From Pseudomonas fluorescens (GTDB lineage Bacteria; Pseudomonadota; Gammaproteobacteria; Pseudomonadales; Pseudomonadaceae): 64,000 nt of DNA. Position 1 is the stretch's first letter; every line of letters starts with the position of its first letter. A program made the position numbers and the translations under genes. The stretch is from assembly GCF_003732425.1 (NCBI RefSeq), contig NZ_MOBX01000003.1, positions 1 to 64,000 of the forward strand, in the 5' to 3' direction. Below, one piece after another: positions 16,768-27,027 of this stretch. The notes beneath the pieces are model-generated. The model was not told where the DNA came from and did not search any database. It saw only the letters and a list, made by a program, of their open reading frames with translations.

Positions 16768-17895
16768 ATGGCCGAAGCAAAAGTACTCAGTGGCGCCGGG
16801 CTCCGTGGCCAGGTCGCCGGGCAAACCGCACTGTCCACCGTGGGCCAGGCCGGTGCCGGGCTGACCTATCGCGGCTACGACGTGCGTGAACTGGCAGCCG
16901 ATGCACAATTTGAAGAAGTCGCGTATCTGCTGCTGTACGGCGAGTTGCCAACGAAAGCGCAACTCGACGGATACCAAGGCAAGCTGAGCAAGCTGCGCGA
17001 CCTGCCGCAAGCGCTGAAGGAAGTGCTCGAGCGCATCCCGGCCGACGCCCACCCGATGGACGTGATGCGCACCGGTTGCTCGTTCCTCGGCAACCTCGAG
17101 CCGGAGAAAGACTTCTCCGAGCAGCGCGACAAGACTGACCGTCTGCTGGCCGCGTTCCCGGCGATCATGTGCTACTGGTATCGCTTCAGCCACGACGGCA
17201 AGCGCATCAACTGCGTCAGCGACGAGCCAACCATCGGCGGCCACTTCCTGCACCTGCTGCACGACAAGAAGCCAAGCGAACTGCACGTCAAAGTGATGAA
17301 CGTTTCGCTGATCCTTTACGCCGAACACGAATTCAACGCCTCGACCTTCACCGCACGGGTTTGCGCCTCGACGCTGTCCGATCTGTATTCCTGCGTCACC
17401 GCTGCCATCGGTTCGCTGCGCGGCCCGTTGCACGGCGGCGCTAACGAAGCGGCGATGGAAATGATCGAGCGCTTCTCGTCGCCGGAAGAGGCGATCAAAG
17501 GCACCCTCGGCATGCTTGAGCGCAAGGACAAGATCATGGGCTTCGGCCACGCGATCTATAAGGACAGCGATCCGCGCAACGAGGTGATCAAGGGTTGGTC
17601 GAAAAAACTCGCGGACGAGGTCGGCGACAAGGTGTTGTTCCCGGTCTCCGAAGCCATCGACAAGACCATGTGGGAGCAGAAGAAACTGTTCCCGAACGCC
17701 GATTTCTACCATGCCTCGGCGTACCACTTCATGGGCATCCCGACCAAGCTGTTCACGCCGATCTTCGTCTGCTCGCGCCTGACCGGCTGGGCCGCGCACG
17801 TGTTCGAACAGCGCGCCAACAACCGCATCATCCGTCCAAGCGCCGAGTATGTCGGCGTTGAACAGCGCAAGTTCGTGCCAATCGAACGTCGCTGA
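16768..17895 (+). CDS. prpC: 2-methylcitrate synthase
   Basis: A 375-residue citrate-synthase-family enzyme condensing propionyl-CoA with oxaloacetate. The active-site histidines and aspartate lie in LHGGANEAAMEMIE, MGFGHAIYKDSDPRN and the C-terminal DFYHASAYHFMGIP. The short length and the MAEAKVLSGAGLRGQVAG N-terminus are those of the methylcitrate rather than hexameric citrate synthase. ATG 16768 follows a GGAGA Shine-Dalgarno. The 114 bp to acnD carry a degenerate REP-like fragment. Confidence 0.95.
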   Translation: MAEAKVLSGAGLRGQVAGQTALSTVGQAGAGLTYRGYDVRELAADAQFEEVAYLLLYGELPTKAQLDGYQGKLSKLRDLPQALKEVLERIPADAHPMDVMRTGCSFLGNLEPEKDFSEQRDKTDRLLAAFPAIMCYWYRFSHDGKRINCVSDEPTIGGHFLHLLHDKKPSELHVKVMNVSLILYAEHEFNASTFTARVCASTLSDLYSCVTAAIGSLRGPLHGGANEAAMEMIERFSSPEEAIKGTLGMLERKDKIMGFGHAIYKDSDPRNEVIKGWSKKLADEVGDKVLFPVSEAIDKTMWEQKKLFPNADFYHASAYHFMGIPTKLFTPIFVCSRLTGWAAHVFEQRANNRIIRPSAEYVGVEQRKFVPIERR

Positions 17896-18009
17896 ATGGT
17901 GAGCTGACCCGATCCCGGAAAACACCGCAGCTCCTACAGCGGGTGGGTGATTTTCGAGGTCGGTGTCGTGCCCACCCTTTGAAACTACCGTGACCCGAGT
18001 CCTGACCCG

Positions 18010-20604
18010 ATGAACACTGAATTCCGCAAAACCCTGCCCGGCAGTCCTCTGGATTATTTCGACGCCCGCGCGGCTGTCGAAGCAATCCAGCCCTGCAGTT
18101 ACGACACCCTGCCGTACACCTCCCGCGTGCTGGCGGAAAACCTCGTGCGTCGCTGCGACCCGGCCACGCTCACTGACTCCCTCAAGCAACTGATCGAGCG
18201 CAAACGCGACCTCGACTTCCCGTGGTTCCCCGCGCGCGTGGTGTGCCACGACATTCTCGGCCAGACTGCACTGGTCGACCTCGCCGGCCTGCGCGACGCG
18301 ATCGCCCAGCAGGGCGGTGACCCGGCACAGGTCAACCCGGTGGTGCCGACGCAATTGATCGTCGACCACTCGCTGGCGGTGGAAGCGGGCGGTTTCGACA
18401 AGCAGGCGTTCGAGAAGAACCGCGCCATCGAAGACCGTCGCAACGAAGACCGTTTCCACTTCATCAACTGGACCAAAAAAGCCTTCAAGAACGTTGATGT
18501 AATCCCGCCGGGCAACGGCATCATGCACCAGATCAACCTGGAGAAAATGTCTCCGGTGATCCAGGTGCGCGACGGCGTGGCGTTCCCGGACACTTGCGTC
18601 GGAACCGACAGCCACACCCCGCACGTCGATGCGCTGGGCGTGATCGCCATTGGCGTTGGCGGTCTTGAAGCCGAGAGCGTGATGCTCGGCCGCGCGTCGT
18701 GGATGCGCCTCCCGGAAAGCGTCGGCGTCGAACTGACCGGTAAGCTGCAACCGGGCATCACCGCCACCGACATGGTGCTGGCGCTGACCGAATACCTGCG
18801 CAAACAGAAAGTGGTTGGCGCGTGGCTGGAGTTCTTCGGCGAAGGCGCGGCGGCGCTGACCCTCGGCGACCGCGCGACCATCTCCAACATGGCCCCGGAA
18901 TACGGGGCTACGGCGGCGATGTTCTACATCGACCAGCAGACCATCGATTACCTGAAACTCACTGGCCGCGAAGACCAGCAAGTGCAGCTCGTCGAGCAGT
19001 ACGCCAAGCTCACCGGCCTGTGGGCGGACAGCCTGAAAGGCGCGCAATACGAGCGCGGTCTGACCTTCGATCTGTCGTCGGTGGTGCGCAACATGGCCGG
19101 CCCAAGCAACCCGCACGCTCGCGTTGCGGTGTCGGATCTGGCCGCCAAAGGTATCTCCGGGCAGTGGGATGACGTGCCGGGGCAAATGCCCGACGGCGCG
19201 GTGATCATCGCCGCCATCACCAGTTGCACCAACACCAGCAACCCGCGCAACGTGATTGCCGCCGGGCTGCTGGCGCGTAATGCCAACAAGCTTGGCCTGA
19301 CCCGCAAGCCGTGGGTGAAATCCTCGCTGGCGCCGGGTTCGAAAACCGTGGCGCTGTACCTCGACGAAGCGGGGCTGACCACGGAGCTGGAGCAGCTCGG
19401 TTTCGGCGTCGTCGCCTTCGCTTGCACCACGTGCAACGGCATGTCCGGCGCGCTCGATCCGGTGATCCAGCAAGAGATTATCGACCGCGATCTGTATGCG
19501 ACCGCTGTGCTCTCGGGCAACCGCAACTTCGACGGCCGCATCCACCCGTACGCCAAGCAAGCGTTCCTCGCATCGCCGCCGCTGGTGGTCGCTTACGCGA
19601 TTGCCGGGACCATCCGTTTCGACATCGAGAAGGATGTCTTGGGCGTGGTCGACGGCAAGGAAATCCGCCTCAAGGACATCTGGCCGAGCGACGAAGAAAT
19701 CGACGCGGTGGTGAAATCTTCGGTCAAGCCTGAGCAGTTCCGTCAGGTCTACATTCCGATGTTCGCCGTCCATGAAGACACCGGCCCGAAAGTCACGCCG
19801 CTGTACGACTGGCGCGAGATGAGCACCTACATCCGCCGTCCGCCGTACTGGGAAGGTGCGCTGGCCGGCGCGCGTCCGCTGAAGGGCATGCGCCCGCTGG
19901 CGGTGCTGCCGGACAACATCACCACCGATCACCTGTCGCCATCCAACGCAATCATGCTCGACAGCGCTGCTGGCGAATACCTGGCGAAAATGGGCCTGCC
20001 GGAAGAGGACTTCAACTCTTATGCAACCCACCGTGGCGACCACTTGACCGCACAGCGCGCGACCTTCGCTAACCCGAAACTGTTCAATGAAATGGTTGTG
20101 GAAAACGGCAAAGTCAAACAGGGTTCGCTGGCGCGTGTCGAGCCGGAAGGCAAAGTGATGCGCATGTGGGAAGCCATTGAAACCTACATGGAACGCAAGC
20201 AGCCGCTGATCATCATTGCCGGCGCCGATTACGGTCAGGGTTCGTCCCGTGACTGGGCGGCGAAAGGCGTGCGTCTGGCCGGTGTCGAAGCGATTGCCGC
20301 TGAAGGTTTCGAGCGCATTCACCGCACCAACCTGGTGGGCATGGGCGTGTTGCCGCTGGAGTTCAAGCCGGGCACCGACCGTCACACCCTCGCCATCGAT
20401 GGCAGCGAAACCTATGACGTGGTTGGCGAGCGCAAACCGCGCGCGGACTTGACGCTGGTGATCCATCGCAAGAATGGCGAGCGTGTTGAAGTACCGGTGA
20501 CCTGCCGTCTGGATACCGCTGAGGAAGTGTCGATCTACGAGGCCGGCGGCGTGTTGCAGCGCTTCGCTCAGGACTTCCTCGAAGAGTCGGCGGTTGCCGT
20601 TTAA
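18010..20604 (+). CDS. acnD: Fe/S-dependent 2-methylcitrate dehydratase AcnD
   Basis: An 864-residue aconitase-superfamily enzyme that dehydrates 2-methylcitrate to trans-2-methylaconitate, which PrpF then isomerises. Cluster-ligand cysteines are seen in ITSCTNTSNPRNV and FACTTCNGMSGALDP, and the C-terminal swivel domain holds the GADYGQGSSRDWAAKG motif. About 30 residues shorter than AcnA, as expected for AcnD, and placed between prpC and prpF. Cytoplasmic. The GC-skewed coding strand gives a very long antisense open frame that I regard as spurious. Confidence 0.95.
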   Translation: MNTEFRKTLPGSPLDYFDARAAVEAIQPCSYDTLPYTSRVLAENLVRRCDPATLTDSLKQLIERKRDLDFPWFPARVVCHDILGQTALVDLAGLRDAIAQQGGDPAQVNPVVPTQLIVDHSLAVEAGGFDKQAFEKNRAIEDRRNEDRFHFINWTKKAFKNVDVIPPGNGIMHQINLEKMSPVIQVRDGVAFPDTCVGTDSHTPHVDALGVIAIGVGGLEAESVMLGRASWMRLPESVGVELTGKLQPGITATDMVLALTEYLRKQKVVGAWLEFFGEGAAALTLGDRATISNMAPEYGATAAMFYIDQQTIDYLKLTGREDQQVQLVEQYAKLTGLWADSLKGAQYERGLTFDLSSVVRNMAGPSNPHARVAVSDLAAKGISGQWDDVPGQMPDGAVIIAAITSCTNTSNPRNVIAAGLLARNANKLGLTRKPWVKSSLAPGSKTVALYLDEAGLTTELEQLGFGVVAFACTTCNGMSGALDPVIQQEIIDRDLYATAVLSGNRNFDGRIHPYAKQAFLASPPLVVAYAIAGTIRFDIEKDVLGVVDGKEIRLKDIWPSDEEIDAVVKSSVKPEQFRQVYIPMFAVHEDTGPKVTPLYDWREMSTYIRRPPYWEGALAGARPLKGMRPLAVLPDNITTDHLSPSNAIMLDSAAGEYLAKMGLPEEDFNSYATHRGDHLTAQRATFANPKLFNEMVVENGKVKQGSLARVEPEGKVMRMWEAIETYMERKQPLIIIAGADYGQGSSRDWAAKGVRLAGVEAIAAEGFERIHRTNLVGMGVLPLEFKPGTDRHTLAIDGSETYDVVGERKPRADLTLVIHRKNGERVEVPVTCRLDTAEEVSIYEAGGVLQRFAQDFLEESAVAV

Positions 20605-20616
20605 AACAAGTTAAGT

Positions 20617-20643
20617 GACCAAGGGATGATGAGTCCCTTGGTC
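20617..20643 (+). promoter_or_regulatory. Intercistronic hairpin between acnD and prpF
   Basis: A perfect 10-bp stem (GACCAAGGGA / TCCCTTGGTC) with a 7-base loop, 12 bases after the acnD stop and ending five bases before the GAGG Shine-Dalgarno of prpF. There is no T-run, so it is more likely an RNA processing or stability element, or a partial terminator, than a full stop. Confidence 0.6.
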
Positions 20644-20658
20644 CTTTGAGGAGCAACC

Positions 20659-21849
20659 ATGGCTCACGCACCACAAATAAAAATCCCCGCCACCTACATG
20701 CGCGGCGGCACCAGCAAAGGCGTGTTTTTCAGCCTCAAGGATCTGCCCGAAGCTGCACAGATTCCCGGTCCGGCTCGCGACGCTTTATTACTGCGCGTGA
20801 TCGGCAGCCCCGACCCGTACGACAAGCAAATCGACGGCATGGGCGGCGCCACCTCGAGCACCAGCAAAACCGTGATCCTGTCGAAAAGCATCAAGGCTGA
20901 TCACGACGTCGATTACCTGTTCGGCCAGGTCTCCATCGACAAACCATTCGTGGACTGGAGCGGCAACTGCGGCAACCTCTCGGCAGCGGTCGGTTCGTTC
21001 GCCATCAGCAACGGGCTGGTCGATGCCAGCCGCATTCCACACAACGGCGTGGCGGTGGTGCGTGTGTGGCAGGCCAACATCGGCAAAACCATCATTGCCC
21101 ATGTGCCGATCACCAACGGCGAAGTGCAGGAAACCGGCGATTTTGAACTCGACGGTGTGACCTTTCCGGCGGCTGAAGTGCAGGTTGAATTCATGGATCC
21201 GGCAGCGGAAGAAGAGGGCGGCGGCGGTTCGATGTTCCCCACCGGCAACCTCATCGATGAGCTGGAAGTGCCGGGTGTTGGCACGTTCAAGGCGACCATG
21301 ATCAACGCCGGCATCCCAACCATTTTCGTCAATGCCGAAGACATCGGTTACACCGGCACTGAACTGCAAAGTGCGATCAACAGCGATACGAAAGCGCTGC
21401 AGATGTTCGAGACCATTCGTGCTTATGGCGCGCTGCGCATGGGCCTGATATCGAATCTGGATGAAGCGGCGAAACGGCAGCACACGCCGAAGGTCGCGTT
21501 TGTCGCCAAGCCTGCGGCGTATGTGGCGTCCAGTGGCAAAGCGATTGGCGCGGGTGATGTGGATTTGCTGGTGCGGGCGTTGTCGATGGGCAAGTTGCAC
21601 CACGCGATGATGGGCACGGCGGCGGTGGCGATTGGTACGGCGGCGGCCATTTCCGGCACCTTGGTCAACCTCGCGGCCGGTGGTGTCGAGCGCAACGCCG
21701 TGCGCTTCGGGCATCCGTCCGGCACCTTGCGCGTGGGTGCCGAAGCCAGCCTTGAAAACGGCGAATGGATCGTCAAAAAAGCCATCATGAGCCGTAGCGC
21801 GCGTGTCCTGATGGAAGGCTACGTACGCATCCCCGGAGATTCCTTCTGA
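20659..21849 (+). CDS. prpF: 2-methylaconitate cis-trans isomerase
   Basis: A 396-residue PrpF-family protein with the diaminopimelate-epimerase-like double fold. It opens with IPATYMRGGTSKGVFF, the family signature, and has DWSGNCGNLSAAVGSFAI around a conserved cysteine in the first half. It converts the trans-2-methylaconitate made by AcnD to the cis isomer so that the cycle can proceed. Its pairing with acnD is the standard non-enteric arrangement. Confidence 0.95.
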   Translation: MAHAPQIKIPATYMRGGTSKGVFFSLKDLPEAAQIPGPARDALLLRVIGSPDPYDKQIDGMGGATSSTSKTVILSKSIKADHDVDYLFGQVSIDKPFVDWSGNCGNLSAAVGSFAISNGLVDASRIPHNGVAVVRVWQANIGKTIIAHVPITNGEVQETGDFELDGVTFPAAEVQVEFMDPAAEEEGGGGSMFPTGNLIDELEVPGVGTFKATMINAGIPTIFVNAEDIGYTGTELQSAINSDTKALQMFETIRAYGALRMGLISNLDEAAKRQHTPKVAFVAKPAAYVASSGKAIGAGDVDLLVRALSMGKLHHAMMGTAAVAIGTAAAISGTLVNLAAGGVERNAVRFGHPSGTLRVGAEASLENGEWIVKKAIMSRSARVLMEGYVRIPGDSF

Positions 21850-21868
21850 CCCAGTACATATCCCCCTC

Positions 21869-21953
21869 GTAGGCGCTGCCGAAGGCTCCGATCTTTTGAT
21901 CTTGATCTTCAAAAACAAGATCAAAAGATCGCAGCCTTCGGCAGGTCCTACAG
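21869..21953. repeat. REP family C inverted pair between prpF and prpD
   Basis: GTAGGCGCTGCCGAAGGCTC at the left and GCAGCCTTCGGCAGGTCCTA at the right, with nested GATCTTTTGATC/GATCAAAAGATC arms in the centre. The whole unit can fold as one long hairpin. Confidence 0.85.
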
Positions 21954-22033
21954 TGGATCGCATTTAACCTATAAGAAAAAAGTTAGCCCTGAACCGAGGT
22001 CCCATCAACGAACACTTCAAGAGTGAATCGAAC

Positions 22034-23518
22034 ATGAGCGCCAACGTCGACCTGAACAACCGCCCCGACTACGACCGTGTCCTGCAGGACATCGCCGATT
22101 ACGTCCTAACCTTCAAAGTCACCTCTGCCGAAGCCCTCGACACCGCCCGCAATTGCCTGATGGACACGCTGGGCTGCGGCCTGCTGGCCCTGCGCTTCCC
22201 CGAATGCACCAAGCATCTGGGCCCGATTGTCGAAGGGACAGTGGTTCCTTACGGTGCGCGGGTCCCCGGCACCAGTTATCGCCTCGACCCGGTCAAAGCC
22301 GCGTGGGACATCGGCTGCATCGTCCGCTGGCTCGACTACAACGACACCTGGCTCGCCGCCGAGTGGGGCCATCCTTCGGACAATCTCGGCGGGATTCTTG
22401 CGGTGGCCGATCACCTCTCGCAAAAACGTCTGGCCAACGGTGAAGCACCGTTGACGATTCGCGATGTGCTCGAAGCGATGATCATGGCTCACGAAATTCA
22501 AGGCGTGATCGCTCTGGAAAACTCCTTCAACCGCGTAGGACTTGATCACGTCATTCTGGTGAAAGTCGCCTCGACTGCCGTTACCGCCAAACTGATGGGT
22601 GCCAGTCGTGAGCAACTGTTATCCGCGTTGTCCCACGCGTTTGCTGATGGTCAGGCGTTGCGTACCTATCGGCATGCACCGAACGCCGGCTCGCGAAAAT
22701 CCTGGGCGGCGGGGGACGCTACGAGTCGTGGTGTGCGTCTGGCCGACATCGCCATGCGTGGTGAGATGGGCATTCCCGGCGTTCTCACTGCCAGGCAATG
22801 GGGCTTTTATGACGTGCTGTTCAGCCACACCAATAACGATCTGGCGCTGAAACCGGAAGATAAACGCGCATTCAGTTTTTCGCGGCCATTCGGCAGTTAC
22901 GTGATGGAAAACGTCCTGTTCAAAATCAGTTTCCCCGCCGAATTCCACGCGCAAACGGCCTGTGAAGCGGCGGTGACGTTGCATCCGCAAGTGCGCAATC
23001 GCCTGCACGAGATCGACAAGATCGTTATCACCACCCACGAATCGGCTATCCGCATCATTTCCAAGGTCGGACCGTTGGCCAACGCCGCCGACCGTGACCA
23101 TTGCATCCAGTACATGACTGCCGTGCCGCTGGCGTTCGGCAACCTGGTCGCCGAGCAGTACGAAGACGATTTCCATCGGGCGCATCCAGTCATCGATGTG
23201 TTGCGCGAAAAAATGGTCATCGTCGAGGAACCGCGTTTCACCCGTGAATATCTGGAGCCTGACAAGCGCTCGATTGCCAACGCCGTGCAGGTGTCTTTCA
23301 AGGACGGCAGCAGCACCGACAACGTCGTGGTGGAGTACCCGATCGGCCATCGCCGACGTCGTGCCGAGGGTATTCCATTGCTGGAGGACAAGTTCAAGGC
23401 CAATCTGGCGACACGTTTCACCGCTCAGCGTAGCGGTGAGATCCTGGCATTGTGCAAGGATCAGACGCTTCTTGAAGCCACTCCCGTGAACCGCTTTGTG
23501 GATATGTTTGTTATCTGA
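22034..23518 (+). CDS. prpD: 2-methylcitrate dehydratase PrpD
   Basis: A 494-residue MmgE/PrpD-family enzyme, cluster-independent, which dehydrates 2-methylcitrate directly to cis-2-methylaconitate. Family landmarks include the N-terminal [19 protein letters not shown], the [19 protein letters not shown] segment and [17 protein letters not shown]. It duplicates the step done by AcnD plus PrpF in the same cluster. ATG 22034 follows a weak GAGTG-type site and 184 bp of REP-bearing spacer, so it may have partly independent expression. Its stop region overlaps the convergent DMT gene by eight bases. Confidence 0.95.
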   Translation: MSANVDLNNRPDYDRVLQDIADYVLTFKVTSAEALDTARNCLMDTLGCGLLALRFPECTKHLGPIVEGTVVPYGARVPGTSYRLDPVKAAWDIGCIVRWLDYNDTWLAAEWGHPSDNLGGILAVADHLSQKRLANGEAPLTIRDVLEAMIMAHEIQGVIALENSFNRVGLDHVILVKVASTAVTAKLMGASREQLLSALSHAFADGQALRTYRHAPNAGSRKSWAAGDATSRGVRLADIAMRGEMGIPGVLTARQWGFYDVLFSHTNNDLALKPEDKRAFSFSRPFGSYVMENVLFKISFPAEFHAQTACEAAVTLHPQVRNRLHEIDKIVITTHESAIRIISKVGPLANAADRDHCIQYMTAVPLAFGNLVAEQYEDDFHRAHPVIDVLREKMVIVEEPRFTREYLEPDKRSIANAVQVSFKDGSSTDNVVVEYPIGHRRRRAEGIPLLEDKFKANLATRFTAQRSGEILALCKDQTLLEATPVNRFVDMFVI

Positions 23519-24440
23519 ACCACTTTTCCACAGGCAATTTGGTAATCGCAAAACCGCTCAACAAAATCGCCGAATAGATCATCAGCTCCCGAGACAGGGT
23601 TTGCCCCTCGTACCAGGCGCCGATGATCACGGCGAACACCGGGAAAATGATAAACACGAACGACAGGATGATCGGGCTCAAGCGTTTAAGCAGTAAAAAG
23701 TAAACGATGAATCCGCCGACCGACGCCACCAGCCCAAGGTAAAACAGCGCAGCCCAAGAGCGTGCGCTGACGTCGCTGAACACCGGCGTCTCAACGTTCA
23801 AACCGACAATAAATAACATCAGCCCGGCGATACCGATCGGCAGCGTGTTGTAGGTGATCACGCTGATGGCGCTGCCATGTTTTTTCGTCACCACGTAACA
23901 CAGCGCGTGCATCACCGCGGCACACAGAATCGTCAACACCCCAAGCCATTCCGCCTGATCCAGATGCAGACCCTGACTGCGAATAATCATGAACAGACTG
24001 CCGAAACCAATGGCGATGCCGAGCATCTGCGACGGGTAGATTTTCTCGCGCAGAAACAGTGCGCAAAACAACAGGATAAACACCGGCATGCAACTGAACA
24101 GCAGCGCTGTCAGGCCGGACGACACGTGCATTTCACCGTAGTTGAGCAGGTAGTAGGGCAGACTGAAATACGACAGCGTGACGAACACGAAGAACCAGCG
24201 GCTTTGTCGAGGAAACAACAGCGGTTCCTTGCGTAACAGCGCGAAGCTGAGGAACAGCGGAAAAGCGATCAGAAAGCGCAACCCGGCGGCCGTCAGCGGC
24301 GGCACGCTTTCCACTGCAATCTTGATCCCCAGCCACGTCGTGCCCCAACTCAGACAGACGATCAGAAACAGCGTGCTGGTGATTAATCCGGCGAGCCAGG
24401 GTTTGCTGATATTCATCGGTGTGCTGACAGCGGTCGACAT
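23511..24440 (-). CDS. DMT-superfamily (EamA) exporter
   Basis: A 309-residue inner-membrane protein of about ten TM helices in two EamA repeats, the first ending near [20 protein letters not shown] and the second near the C-terminal [20 protein letters not shown]. The signature [20 protein letters not shown] at the first helix is typical of amino-acid/metabolite exporters. It is divergent from a MocR-type regulator, a frequent pairing in which the regulator controls the exporter. The substrate is unknown. Confidence 0.88.
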   Translation of the reverse strand: MSTAVSTPMNISKPWLAGLITSTLFLIVCLSWGTTWLGIKIAVESVPPLTAAGLRFLIAFPLFLSFALLRKEPLLFPRQSRWFFVFVTLSYFSLPYYLLNYGEMHVSSGLTALLFSCMPVFILLFCALFLREKIYPSQMLGIAIGFGSLFMIIRSQGLHLDQAEWLGVLTILCAAVMHALCYVVTKKHGSAISVITYNTLPIGIAGLMLFIVGLNVETPVFSDVSARSWAALFYLGLVASVGGFIVYFLLLKRLSPIILSFVFIIFPVFAVIIGAWYEGQTLSRELMIYSAILLSGFAITKLPVEKWFR

Positions 24441-24462
24441 GTGGCGTACTCCGAACGGTGGA

Positions 24463-24504
24463 ATTGACCTGATCGCAGAAACGGTCTATTTCTGATTGAA
24501 CCTG
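24463..24504. promoter_or_regulatory. Repeats between DMT exporter and MocR regulator
   Basis: ATTGACCTG (24463-24471) and ATTGAACCTG (24495-24504) are direct repeats 32 bp apart, about three helical turns. Between them CAGAAA and TTTCTG (24476-24494) form an inverted repeat. MocR proteins commonly bind such paired sites in divergent gaps; assigned by position. Confidence 0.5.
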
Positions 24505-24530
24505 TTTTCAGCACGCTATTCGGGACGATA

Positions 24531-25940
24531 ATGACTGTCAAAGTAAGTATTGCCATGGTGTCAATCCTCCGCGATGGTCTCGCCAATGGCGTTGGCGTGA
24601 AGTACAAACGCCTGGCGGACGCTGTCACGCAGGCCATCGACGAAGGTGTGATTGAGGCTGGCTGCAAGTTGCCGCCGCACCGGCTGCTGGCCGACAGCCT
24701 CGGGGTGACCATCGGCACGATCAGCCGTGCCTACGGTGAATTGGAACGCGTGGGATTGGTCGTCGCCCGCGTCGGAGATGGCACTTATGTATGTCAGCGC
24801 GGGATGGAACGGCCGCAGGACAAAGGCTTTCGTAATGTCAGCGATGAGCCGTCGGCCTGTTTCGACATGAGCCGCAACCAGCCGATCCCGGCGCAGGAAG
24901 CGGCGTTCATGAGCCAGAGCCTGCAGGAACTGGCCAGCGATCCTCGGGTGTTGCAGCAATTGACCGGGTACACCGCTGAGGGTGGTTTGGCCCGGCATCG
25001 ATTGGCGGGGGCGGTGTGGTTGCAGCATGCGGCGTATGTCCCGCACGCCGATCAGGTGTTGTGCGTCAACGGTGGCCAGCATGGTCTGTTGTGCACATTG
25101 ATGGGCTTGCTCAAGGCCGGCGACACCGTTGTGACCGAGCATCTGTCCTACCCGGGATTGATCGGCGTCGCACGCCAGCTCGGGATAAAACTCATTGGCG
25201 CGGCAATGGATGACGAAGGACTTTTACCCTCGGCGCTGGAGGACATTTGTCGTCAGTATCGTGTTTCGGCGCTGTATTGCACGCCGACGATCCAGAATCC
25301 TACGGCCGCCGTGATGTCGATCCCACGGCGCGAGGCGATTGCCGACCTCTGTCGTCAACACAATCTGCTGATCATCGAAGACGAGGCCCATGCCGTTCTG
25401 GATCGCCAGCGTCCATTGCCGCTGAGCTATTTTGCGCCGGAGCGTTCGGTGTTGATCGGCAGCCTGAGCAAGGCTGTTTCGGCGGGATTGCGCGTCGGTT
25501 ATCTGCACGCGCCGCAAGCGTTGGTCGGGCGTTTGAGTGCTGCCATCCGTGCGACCTGCTGGATGGCCAATCCGTTATCGATGGAGGTCGCGAGCCTGTG
25601 GATAGAAAGCGGCATGGCCGAGCGCTTGCTGGACGAGCAGATCAGCGAGATCGCTCGGCGCAAGGCCTTGGTGGCACCCGTGCTGCAAGGTTTGAACTGC
25701 AAGACTCACCCTTACAGCCCGCATTTCTGGGTGGAAGTGCCCGAGCTGTGGCGGGCGTCGCAGATTGCGGCGGAGTTGAAAGAGAATAACTATCTGGTGG
25801 CCACCGCTGAAGCGTTTGCGGTCGGGCATGCAGCGGTGCCGCAGTTTATTCGGGTGAGTGTGTGTAATGCGGTGGGGGATGATGGGTTGCTGCTTAGAGG
25901 CTTCGAAGCCTTGGCGCGAGCATTAGCTGAAGCTGCGTAA
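24531..25940 (+). CDS. MocR-type regulator (GntR wHTH fused to aminotransferase I fold)
   Basis: A 469-residue fusion. The N-terminal winged HTH reads IEAGCKLPPHRLLADSLGVT then IGTISRAYGELERVGLV; a PLP-dependent type I aminotransferase fold follows, with the CVNGGQHGLL, YCTPTIQNPT and IEDEAHAVLD blocks and a PLP lysine in IGSLSKAVSAGLRVGY. It should bind PLP and sense an amine or amino acid, and regulate the divergent DMT exporter. The start is ATG 24531; ATG 24555 is an alternative. Confidence 0.9.
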   Translation: MTVKVSIAMVSILRDGLANGVGVKYKRLADAVTQAIDEGVIEAGCKLPPHRLLADSLGVTIGTISRAYGELERVGLVVARVGDGTYVCQRGMERPQDKGFRNVSDEPSACFDMSRNQPIPAQEAAFMSQSLQELASDPRVLQQLTGYTAEGGLARHRLAGAVWLQHAAYVPHADQVLCVNGGQHGLLCTLMGLLKAGDTVVTEHLSYPGLIGVARQLGIKLIGAAMDDEGLLPSALEDICRQYRVSALYCTPTIQNPTAAVMSIPRREAIADLCRQHNLLIIEDEAHAVLDRQRPLPLSYFAPERSVLIGSLSKAVSAGLRVGYLHAPQALVGRLSAAIRATCWMANPLSMEVASLWIESGMAERLLDEQISEIARRKALVAPVLQGLNCKTHPYSPHFWVEVPELWRASQIAAELKENNYLVATAEAFAVGHAAVPQFIRVSVCNAVGDDGLLLRGFEALARALAEAA

Positions 25941-25946
25941 TCGTTC

Positions 25947-26010
25947 TTCGCGAGCAGGCTCGCTCCCACATTGAAACGCATACCAGTGTGGGAGCGAGCC
26001 TGCTCGCGAA
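25947..26010. repeat. REP family A inverted pair
   Basis: Inverted copies of the GTGGGAGCGAGCCTGCTCGC unit between the convergent MocR and ppsR genes. Confidence 0.9.
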
Positions 26011-26034
26011 GGTGTCAGATCAGACACCACAAAT

Positions 26035-26853
26035 CTATTTGAAGCGCCGCTCCACACCTTTCTCCACCAGAATCTTCGCCGAAATCTCTTCCACCGAAAA
26101 ATGCGTGGAGTTGATGTGCGGGATGTTCTCGCGACGAAACAGGTTTTCCACTTCGCGCACTTCGAACTCGCACTGGGCGTAGCTCGAATAACGACTGTTG
26201 GGCTTGCGCTCGTTGCGGATAGCGGTGAGGCGGTCCGGGTCGATGGTCAGGCCGAACAGTTTGTGCTGATGGGCGCGCAGGGCCGTCGGCAGGGTCAGGC
26301 GTTCCATGTCGTCTTCGGTCAGCGGATAGTTGGCCGCGCGGATGCCGAACTGCATGGCCATGTACAGACACGTCGGCGTTTTGCCGCATCGCGACACGCC
26401 CACTAGTATCAGGTCGGCTTTGTCGTAATAGTGCGTACGCGCGCCGTCATCGTTATCGAGAGCGAAGTTCACCGCCTCGATGCGCTCCATGTAATTGGAG
26501 TTGTGGCCGATCGAGTGGGACTTGCCGACGGTGTAGGAAGAATGCTCGGTCAGTTCCTGCTCGAGCGGGGCGAGGAAGGTCGAGAAAATGTCGATCATGA
26601 AACCATTGGACGTTGCGAGAATCTCACGGATGTCCTGATTGACGATGGTGTCGAAGATGATCGGGCGAAAGCCGTCGGTTTCAGCGGCTTTGTTGATTTG
26701 TTGTACCATCGCCCGTGCTTTTTCCGCGCTGTCGATGTACGGCCGCGTGAATTTGCTGAAGGTAATGTTTTCGAACTGCGCCAGCAGGCTTTGACCCAGG
26801 GTTTCGGCAGTGATGCCGGTGCCATCGGAGATGAAGAAAGCAGATCGTTTCAT
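26035..26853 (-). CDS. ppsR: PEP synthase regulatory protein (bifunctional kinase/pyrophosphorylase)
   Basis: A 272-residue DUF299-family protein that phosphorylates PEP synthase using ADP and reverses this by phosphorolysis, thereby switching PpsA activity. It opens with [20 protein letters not shown], and the nucleotide-binding P-loop is [10 protein letters not shown] near residue 155. ATG 26853 is chosen because it begins exactly at the family N-terminus; 22 more in-frame codons upstream would reach the divergent ppsA promoter. Divergent from its target ppsA. Confidence 0.95.
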   Translation of the reverse strand: MKRSAFFISDGTGITAETLGQSLLAQFENITFSKFTRPYIDSAEKARAMVQQINKAAETDGFRPIIFDTIVNQDIREILATSNGFMIDIFSTFLAPLEQELTEHSSYTVGKSHSIGHNSNYMERIEAVNFALDNDDGARTHYYDKADLILVGVSRCGKTPTCLYMAMQFGIRAANYPLTEDDMERLTLPTALRAHQHKLFGLTIDPDRLTAIRNERKPNSRYSSYAQCEFEVREVENLFRRENIPHINSTHFSVEEISAKILVEKGVERRFK

Positions 26854-27027
26854 TTGCACCTTAGGCCTTAAGCTAGTCATCAATCTTGGATATGATAGGC
26901 GCGATTTGCCGGCCGCCATTGGCCCGCATTCTCACTTATTTTCCAGGTCCAGGCCATACAACCGGCCAAGGCTCCCCCGGGCCGCCGGTTTCTGAGCTTT
27001 TCCAACACAGTTAGTGGAGAGATCACC

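Noticed and set aside
16651..20466. A 1271-codon open frame on the minus strand
   Set aside because: It lies antisense to prpC and acnD, whose motifs are unmistakable. The translation is rich in Arg, His, Val and Gln with no domain, as expected from GC-rich third-position bias.
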